NCBI GenBank assembly: GCA_001920415.1
Contig: MNJR01000011.1
Span: 1-64,000, forward strand
DNA length: 64,000 nucleotides
Direction: 5' to 3'
From: Acidobacteria bacterium 13_1_20CM_3_53_8
Lineage (GTDB): Bacteria > Acidobacteriota > Blastocatellia > Pyrinomonadales > Pyrinomonadaceae
The notes beneath the pieces are model-generated. The model had not been told where the DNA came from. It did not search any database and saw nothing but the letters and a program-made list of their open reading frames with translations. Each line of letters opens with the position of its first letter. Position 1 is the first letter of the stretch. Made by a program: the position numbers and the translations under genes. Positions 58,538 through 64,000 of this stretch are shown piece by piece.

Positions 58538-59748
58538 CTTACGTATATCGGGTTGGAGATTATCCAGGGATTATTTCCGACGAACGGTTGAAGCTGGTTG
58601 AGATAAACTTCAACGCGATATACGCCCTTTTGATTCACAGTGAATTCTTTGTGCGACGTAGAATTTTCCGTCTGAACAATCGCGCCGTCTCTGATTAGAA
58701 CGATGCGGCTCGCAACGGGCGCGCGAACCTCTAGTCGAACGCCGTCGCCAAGCTGTATCTCGTCGCCCATAATCTTCTGTTCACTGCTGTTTGAAGCAAT
58801 GAAAGAGAAACCCGTCGCGTCGCAAAAAAGATCGAAGGAGAAATAGGAGTGACCGCGTCGTAGAGCTTCAAGCAGCGTGTCGGCGACGAGCGGTTGCCCC
58901 GCTTGCAGTAGCACGTGCGTGCGAACTATTTGAAAGCTTCGCTCGTAAGGGTCTAGCTTTATCCCCAGAAATCTTTTTCCGGTTTCGTCGCCGAAATGTA
59001 TTCCGACGTTCGCGTGCGCGTCCGAGCCAGCCGTTGCGACCAGACGCGCGTTGCCTGACGAATTCAATTCATCCCATCGCCGCAAATTTTCGGAAGGTCG
59101 CTCGTAGAATTTAACAAAAAGAAGATCAGGGTAACTTCTGTAAGACCATAGACCATCGAAAAAGAGCGTGAAATAGTTAATCTGCTTCGAGTTCGTGTAG
59201 AGGTTATAGACTTCGATCCCGTCATAACCTCCCGCGCTCCAACTGCGGAACTCCTGCGGGTACGCTACTAAGCTCAACTCGCCGCTGGCCTTCGCCTCGT
59301 TGATGACATCCTCAGTCCCCTTTGACGAAGCTTTATTCGCAGTCTCGCTGCCCGGCACAAGCAGGAGGCGATCTCCAGCGCTCGTGCTGACTTCGTTGCC
59401 GCCTACGAATAGCACGCCGCCGTGCGTTCCATTCAGAGTCATCGCGGCTGTGTCTAAAAGATCGGAAGGATGCTCTGTCATGACTACAAAGTTGAGAGCG
59501 TTGGCCTGCGCCGCTCGCACAATATCTTCGAGCGTTCCGGTGCTGTGTCCCCCCAGATTCGAGTGTACGTGAATTACGCCTCTGTAATCCGCGTAGCCGT
59601 TCTCGTTTCGGTTGACGATGCGCTCGGAATTCAACTGCACAATCGCCGCGTGCAGTTTTCCGAAACGATAGCGCCTGTACGCGAACGGAATCTGCGAGAG
59701 CAGAAGAATCGCCAACAGGATTAGCAGAATTTTCTTCCAAAGTTTCAT
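58534..59748 (-). CDS. Membrane-anchored PHP-family metallophosphoesterase (CehA/McbA-like)
   Basis: A 404-residue protein. I chose the ATG at 59748 (MKLWKKILLILLAILLLSQ), an N-terminal anchor. The PHP site starts with GVIHVHSNLGGHSTGTLEDIV and continues NFVVMTEHPSD, with later metal ligands in GNEVSTS and AGSDAHANVG. The C-terminal about 100 residues are a beta domain (APVASRIVLIRDGAIVQ). The enzyme faces outward and probably hydrolyses a phosphate ester of unknown identity. Confidence 0.85.
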   Translation of the reverse strand: MKLWKKILLILLAILLLSQIPFAYRRYRFGKLHAAIVQLNSERIVNRNENGYADYRGVIHVHSNLGGHSTGTLEDIVRAAQANALNFVVMTEHPSDLLDTAAMTLNGTHGGVLFVGGNEVSTSAGDRLLLVPGSETANKASSKGTEDVINEAKASGELSLVAYPQEFRSWSAGGYDGIEVYNLYTNSKQINYFTLFFDGLWSYRSYPDLLFVKFYERPSENLRRWDELNSSGNARLVATAGSDAHANVGIHFGDETGKRFLGIKLDPYERSFQIVRTHVLLQAGQPLVADTLLEALRRGHSYFSFDLFCDATGFSFIASNSSEQKIMGDEIQLGDGVRLEVRAPVASRIVLIRDGAIVQTENSTSHKEFTVNQKGVYRVEVYLNQLQPFVGNNPWIISNPIYVR

Positions 59749-59767
59749 TGCAAAACTGCGAGCAGGC

Positions 59768-59910
59768 ATTTAATCCTTAGCGAGCTTAAGCATTTTCCTT
59801 TGCGCCTTTGCGTGAACCCTCAGCTCTCATTAATTCTTAAGATTCATGTGAATTGCATGTTCACGCAAAGGCGCAAAGATAAGAGATAAGCCCGCAAAGA
59901 GGATTTTGAA
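59768..59910. repeat. CGCAAAG-type palindrome, family B, copy 10
   Basis: The left end is TTTAATCCTTAGCGAGCTTAA then TTTGCGCCTTTGCGTGAAC; the right arm is GTTCACGCAAAGGCGCAAAG, ending AGCCCGCAAAGAGG. The inner AATTGCAT segment matches copy 5. It lies between two minus-strand genes. Confidence 0.88.
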
Positions 59911-59918
59911 AGTTGACC

Positions 59919-62036
59919 TTATCTCAAAAATCTGTCGAACCACGCGAGCGTTCGTTCAAGAGCGTCCTGCCTGTGCTTTGGCTCGTGAAAACTGTGTCCC
60001 TCGCGCGGGTAGCGCACCAGAACGGTTTCAATCCCACGTCGGCGGAGCGCCATGTACATCTCTTCCGATTGCGTGATGTGAACATCGTTGTCCTGTTCGC
60101 CGTGTATGAAGAGCGTAGGCGTTTGCGCAGCCCGCGCGTAGCGAAGCGGCGACCACTGCCACAGATTTTCATAATCGTCCCAAGGGAAGCCGCCGAACTC
60201 CGCGTGAATCAAGTCCTGATAAAGAGATGTCGAGTAGAAGCTGATTAGATTGCTCACGCTAGCCTTGGATACTGCTGCGCGAAAACGCGGCGTCTGCGTA
60301 ATCATCCAGTTGGTCATAAAACCGCCGTATGAACCGCCCGTTACGCCAATCCTATCCGCGTCAATCCAGTTGTACCTGCGCAAGGCTTCGTCAACGCCCG
60401 CCATCAAATCTCTGTAATCGCTGCCGCCCCACTCGCGCAAAGTCCCGTCCGAAAATTTTTGTCCATAGCCATTAGACCCGCGCGGGTTCATGTATAGCAC
60501 AGCATAGCCGCGAGCCGCGTAAGCCTGAAAGTCCGTGTAAAAGGTATAGCCGTACATCCCGTGCGGCCCGCCATGAATGCTCAAGATTAGCGGATAGCGT
60601 TGATTATCACGAAAGCCTGCGGGCTTCATCAGCCAAGCTTGAATCGTCGTATTGTCGAAGCTTTTGAACGTGAACTCTTCAGGCTCGATAGGTCTAACAG
60701 AGCGCAGGAGAGTATCGTTGTGCGCGCTCAAACGATACTCAAGTCGCTCGAAATAAGAAGAACTATACACCTTTCCTTGCCAAACTTCGGCGGGGGTAAT
60801 GCTGTTGCTTGCCGTTAAGGCTAGATTCCAAATCTGGCCGGAAGAACTAACACTGAAGCTCGTTATCTGAAACGGGCGAGCCAAGAATCTAACCGATTCA
60901 AGTGTCATGCGTGGAGGCTCTGGGCCAAAACCTTCAAAGAATGATCGGAGTCCAGTTCCGTCTGCATTTACGCGATAAATAACCGCTCTCCCGCGATTGT
61001 TAGCAAGAAAGAATATAGCGCGGCTATCAGGCGACCATCGCGGACTTTGTGCTCGACGATCCTGCGCAGCAGTAAGTTCTCGCCCTCTGCCACCGCCAGC
61101 ATCAATCACCCAAACGTGCCTGTCTTCCGCCACACTGTCAATCGTCGTAACCTCTCGCGTAGTAGCCGTGTAAGCTATCCATTTTCCATCAGGCGACCAC
61201 GCGGGTTCATATTCGCAGCCCTGTGTGCTCGTTATCTGGCGAACGCGCCCGCTCATGTCAACTGCGAAGATGTCAGAATTGTTGTTCGCGTCCGGGTCTT
61301 GTTCATGGTTTGAGAGAAACGCAATTTCGTTCCCGTTCGGATTCCATGTGAGAGCATGATCGTAGTACGAGCCGGAAGTGAGTTGACGAGGCGGCCTGTC
61401 ATCAGAGTTCGGCGGGTCAACATCAACGAGCCATACGTGCGTGCGCAGGTTATCGGAGAAAGAGGTTCGTGACTTGTACTGTATGCGGTCTATCACGCGC
61501 GGGTCATCATCGCCGCGCCGCGCCACTTCACCCGGAGCGGTTTCCGCCGTCGCGTTGATGTATGCGATGCGGTGCGAGTCTGGCGACCATGTAAGGCGCT
61601 CGCCAGCGTAGGTAATGAAAAAGTTTGTCTCGCGTACTTGAGTTATGAAGCGCGGCGTGCCGCCCGTTGGCCCAACCACCCAGATGCCGTAGCGGTTCTC
61701 ATGTTCCGCCAGAAACGCTATACGCTGACTGTCCGGCGACCATCGCGGATTCGTAGCCTCCCACCCTGCTGGCAGCAGTGGACGCGTAGCTCGCCCCAAA
61801 TCTGTCGTGCGCGGTAGTGCTTCACCCGCCGCTCGCACAATCCACAACGCAGTGCGCTGCGCGTCCGCATCATTCATCGTCACAGTGTAAACGACCCAGC
61901 CACCGTCCGGCGAAATCTGCGCATCCTTTACTTCTGCCACGCGCAGAGTCTCCGCGGGCGTCATGCCGCGTTGCGCGTATGCAGAGGTGAAGGACGCAAG
62001 AAGAAATAGAGCTATGAAGATGAGCGTTCGTTTCAT
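59919..62036 (-). CDS. Secreted S9-family peptidase (dipeptidyl/acylaminoacyl peptidase-like)
   Basis: A 705-residue protein with a signal peptide (MKRTLIFIALFLLASFTSAYA). The propeller spans about 30-420 (WSPDSQRIAFL, WSPDSHRIAYI, WSPDGKWIAYT and similar). The alpha/beta hydrolase has the nucleophile in TGGSYGGFMTNW, acid in HGEQDNDVH and base in REGHSF. It degrades peptides outside the cytoplasm. A nested MITE ends 2 bp before the ATG, so the native promoter and ribosome site are displaced. The element end offers TATAAT next to the start. Confidence 0.92.
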   Translation of the reverse strand: MKRTLIFIALFLLASFTSAYAQRGMTPAETLRVAEVKDAQISPDGGWVVYTVTMNDADAQRTALWIVRAAGEALPRTTDLGRATRPLLPAGWEATNPRWSPDSQRIAFLAEHENRYGIWVVGPTGGTPRFITQVRETNFFITYAGERLTWSPDSHRIAYINATAETAPGEVARRGDDDPRVIDRIQYKSRTSFSDNLRTHVWLVDVDPPNSDDRPPRQLTSGSYYDHALTWNPNGNEIAFLSNHEQDPDANNNSDIFAVDMSGRVRQITSTQGCEYEPAWSPDGKWIAYTATTREVTTIDSVAEDRHVWVIDAGGGRGRELTAAQDRRAQSPRWSPDSRAIFFLANNRGRAVIYRVNADGTGLRSFFEGFGPEPPRMTLESVRFLARPFQITSFSVSSSGQIWNLALTASNSITPAEVWQGKVYSSSYFERLEYRLSAHNDTLLRSVRPIEPEEFTFKSFDNTTIQAWLMKPAGFRDNQRYPLILSIHGGPHGMYGYTFYTDFQAYAARGYAVLYMNPRGSNGYGQKFSDGTLREWGGSDYRDLMAGVDEALRRYNWIDADRIGVTGGSYGGFMTNWMITQTPRFRAAVSKASVSNLISFYSTSLYQDLIHAEFGGFPWDDYENLWQWSPLRYARAAQTPTLFIHGEQDNDVHITQSEEMYMALRRRGIETVLVRYPREGHSFHEPKHRQDALERTLAWFDRFLR

Positions 62037-62038
62037 AT

Positions 62039-62185
62039 TATAGCGGTTCTCACTTGAATGCGACTCATGTCAGTGCCTGCGGTAGCGGGCGGGTATCGGT
62101 GCGGCTACGACCCGCCCGCTACCGCAGGCGGTACTGACCTGCATGCCTTGATCAGAGTGGTCGCACCCAAGTGAGAACCGCTATA
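62039..62185. mobile_element. Nested palindromic MITE, copy 2 (147 bp)
   Basis: It has the same ends as copy 1 (TATAGCGGTTCTCACTTG and its inverse) and the same outer arms in the same orientation. It lacks ACC in the left core arm. The 15-nt core loop reads ATCGGTGCGGCTACG, the exact reverse complement of the loop in copy 1. It lies 2 bp from the S9 start codon. Confidence 0.85.
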
Positions 62186-62224
62186 ATTCCTAATGCGAAG
62201 GAAAGTGGGAGGTAAAATGGCATT

Positions 62225-62746
62225 CAACCTTCTTTGCGAGCTTAAGCTTTTAACCTTGCTTCTACAGCGAGAACCTATAACTCGTTAACCACTCTCGTAA
62301 CCCCATCCTTAATCAACTCCACATTAAAATTAATCAGCAGACCCAACTTCTTCCCAGTTACCCGCAAGTATGTCAGCAATTGCTTTTTGTGCACAGGAGA
62401 GATTGCATCAACCGACTTGATTTCTACGATGACCTTGCCATCAACAACCAGATCAGCGCGAAAGCCCATGTCCATATGGATGGTTTCATAAACTACTGGG
62501 AAAGGCTGCTGCCTGGAGACTACTATTCCGTGCTTCTGAAGTTCATGGGCAAGAGTTTTTTCGTAAACGGATTCGAGAAGGCCGGGGCCGAAAGTGGTGT
62601 GGATTTTGTAAGCGGCGTTGACGATCTCTTTGGATAGTTCGTTTTCGGTCATGGATGGAGTCTCCGATTCGAGTTGTGCGGTTAAGAGAATTGAGGGTTC
62701 TCGCAAAGGCGCAAAGAGAAAAGCTTAAGCTCGCAAAGAGGGTTGA
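62225..62746 (-). mobile_element. GxxExxY cassette framed by family B inverted repeats
   Basis: The left end (62225-62276) reads CAACCTTCTTTGCGAGCTTAA and so on to GCGAGAACC. The right end (62697-62746), inverted, reads CAACCCTCTTTGCGAGCTTA to GCGAGAACC, so about 50 nt match imperfectly. Between them lies only the GxxExxY gene. The same ends without a gene occur at least ten times in the window. No transposase is inside. Confidence 0.75.
62275..62652 (-). CDS. GxxExxY-family PD-(D/E)XK nuclease-like protein
   Basis: A 125-residue protein. I chose the ATG at 62652 (MTENELSKEIVNAAYKIHTT), the family start. The signature Gly24-x2-Glu27-x2-Tyr30 is in GPGLLESVY. The nuclease-fold residues are Asp67 (FRADLVV), Glu77-x-Lys79 (VEIKSV) and Gln91 (QLLTYL). 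GxxExxY proteins (TIGR04256) occur in many copies in environmental genomes, with unknown function. The stop and the upstream extension lie inside flanking repeats, so gene and repeats form one unit. Confidence 0.88.
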   Translation of the reverse strand: MTENELSKEIVNAAYKIHTTFGPGLLESVYEKTLAHELQKHGIVVSRQQPFPVVYETIHMDMGFRADLVVDGKVIVEIKSVDAISPVHKKQLLTYLRVTGKKLGLLINFNVELIKDGVTRVVNEL

Positions 62747-62768
62747 GCGTTTATAGCACAATGAGGTG

Positions 62769-64000
62769 CTATTTGAGTAGATTTAATTGTTCGTTGAGGA
62801 GTTCCCATGCGCGTGCAATATGCTTTTCAGTTGTGCGTATGTTGCCGATGGAGAGACGCAAGCTGAGTTTATCGCCGAGGCGCGTGTGTGAGAGATAGAC
62901 TTCGCCCGTTGAGTTGACGCCGTGCATGATTGCTTCATTCAAAGCATCAAGACGCGCGGCGCGTGTCTCTTCAGTTTCATTCTCTATTTTTGGGCACGCG
63001 CGGAAGCATACGAGACTGAAGGGAACGGGCGCGACGAGTTCCCAATCGTTTGATTCTTCAACCCATGAGGCGAACAGCCGCGCCAGTCTGCAATGCTCGC
63101 GTATGCGCCCTGCTATGCCTTCGTGGCCGAAGTAGCGCAAGACCATCCAGAGTTTCAATGCGCGGAAGCGGCGACCGAGTTGAATGCCGTAGTCCGATAG
63201 GTTTCGCACGCTCTCGCCTTCGGGCGTGCGCAGGTATTCGGGCACAAGCGAGAAGGCGCGGCGTATGCTCTCCATATCACGGCAGTAGAGCACAGAGAGA
63301 TCGAACGGCGTGAAGAGCCACTTGTGCGGGTTGGTCGCAAGAGAATCTGCGCGCTCGCAGCCAGCGAAAAAGTTACGCATTTCAGGCAGAACTGCGGCTG
63401 AGCCAGCATAGGCCGCGTCAACGTGAAGCCAGAGACTATTTTTTGCGCAGATGTCTGCAATCGCAGGAACAGGATCAACGCTTGAGCTTGAAGTCGTGCC
63501 GATGGTTGCGACGACGCAGAAGGGAAGCACGCCGTTTTGTTTGTCTTCTTCAATCGCCTGTTCCAGAGCCTGTGCGTCCATGCGAAACTCCGCGTCGCTC
63601 GGAATCTTTCGCAGACTTCTTTGTCCCAATCCTAGAGTGATGACGCCTTTCTCTATTGACGAGTGGGCTTGATCGGAAGAGTAAACGCGTAGCAGAGGCA
63701 GGTCTGGTCGCCCGCTCATGCCGTCTTCGCGTATGCGTAAGTTCAGTCTCTCAGTCGCCGCAGCAATCGCGTGCATGCTCGAAACAGAAGCTGTGTCGTA
63801 AATCAATCCTCCGAAATCTTCCGGTAAATTCATCATCTGACGCAGCCAAGAGAGCGCTACCTCTTCCAACTCTGTCGCGGCGGGCGATGTGCGCCACAGC
63901 ATCGCTTTGACATCGAAAGCTGCGCTGAACATTTCACCAAAAATTCCGGGCGCGCTGGTGGAAGTTGCGAAGAGCGCGAAGAAGGCCGGATGATTCCAGT
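62769..64000 (-). CDS. PLP-dependent group II decarboxylase (aromatic-L-amino-acid type), 5' end outside window
   Basis: The frame is open to the window end. The residues upstream of the ATG at 63932 (HPAFFALFATSTSAPGIFGE) match the conserved N-terminal segment of aromatic amino-acid and glutamate decarboxylases, so the start is beyond 64000. The PLP lysine is in NPHKWLFTPFDLSVLY, with LWLHVDAAYAGSA for the cofactor ring and TIGTTSSSSVDP. The C-terminal part (VSLSHTRLGDKLSLRLSIGN) is typical. Likely substrates are tryptophan, phenylalanine, tyrosine or DOPA. Confidence 0.92.
   Translation of the reverse strand, partial: WNHPAFFALFATSTSAPGIFGEMFSAAFDVKAMLWRTSPAATELEEVALSWLRQMMNLPEDFGGLIYDTASVSSMHAIAAATERLNLRIREDGMSGRPDLPLLRVYSSDQAHSSIEKGVITLGLGQRSLRKIPSDAEFRMDAQALEQAIEEDKQNGVLPFCVVATIGTTSSSSVDPVPAIADICAKNSLWLHVDAAYAGSAAVLPEMRNFFAGCERADSLATNPHKWLFTPFDLSVLYCRDMESIRRAFSLVPEYLRTPEGESVRNLSDYGIQLGRRFRALKLWMVLRYFGHEGIAGRIREHCRLARLFASWVEESNDWELVAPVPFSLVCFRACPKIENETEETRAARLDALNEAIMHGVNSTGEVYLSHTRLGDKLSLRLSIGNIRTTEKHIARAWELLNEQLNLLK

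Overview
The window reads as bacterial chromosome with a GC content near one half. It most likely comes from an Acidobacteriota lineage, probably Blastocatellia. This rests on the long Ser/Thr kinase with a TolB-like propeller and an N terminus starting NPERWKKVEE, the many S8, S9 and M20 peptidases, and the short-TIR palindromes in nearly every gap. It is an inference from gene style; no rRNA or tRNA is visible to test it. Both ends cut a gene: a hybrid histidine kinase at the left and a PLP decarboxylase at the right.

Layout. 1-7.2 kb: histidine kinase, an RsbRD-like pair, a histone H1-like protein, an orphan Rieske oxygenase, HicAB and an M20 peptidase. 7.3-17.4 kb: the large Ser/Thr kinase, a DedA-like membrane protein, an S9 peptidase, and an overlapping three-gene unit (methyltransferase plus two membrane-anchored halves of a Cas4-like nuclease). 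17.6-20.2 kb: an AhpD-like gene with a TGA at the second cysteine of its CxxC motif (probable selenoprotein), NTF2-like and cupin proteins, and BrnTA. 20.3-25.4 kb: DNA repair (ATP-dependent ligase, type 4 uracil-DNA glycosylase, LigD-type phosphoesterase-polymerase) and small stress proteins, including a 47-residue metallothionein. 26.1-39.2 kb: exported proteins (BNR propeller, lipoproteins, parvulin, three S8 peptidases, one with SLH repeats). 40.3-46.4 kb: cystathionine beta-synthase, pepE-thyA-folA, homoserine dehydrogenase and a cysteine desulfurase-like enzyme. 46.4-57.9 kb: a PIN-type toxin-antitoxin pair, an HTH-HEPN protein, a GAF plus S8 pair, redox proteins, DinB plus cupin, a Sak4-like ATPase, and MarR/FMN reductase/pirin. 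58.2-64 kb: an ncRNA candidate, a PHP phosphoesterase, an S9 peptidase, a GxxExxY cassette and the decarboxylase.

The most unusual layer is non-coding. At least five palindrome families fill the gaps. One family (TIRs rich in CGCAAAGGCGCAAAG words) occurs about ten times without a gene and once, at 62225-62746, as a complete inverted-repeat frame around a GxxExxY PD-(D/E)XK gene. That arrangement suggests a nuclease-linked element with gene-less derivatives. A second family is a roughly 150-bp nested MITE whose inner loop is exactly inverted between its two copies. The strongest protein findings are the split Cas4-like nuclease, the candidate selenoprotein with a SECIS-like hairpin, and a MarR gene with an operator-as-spacer promoter and an apparently leaderless start.
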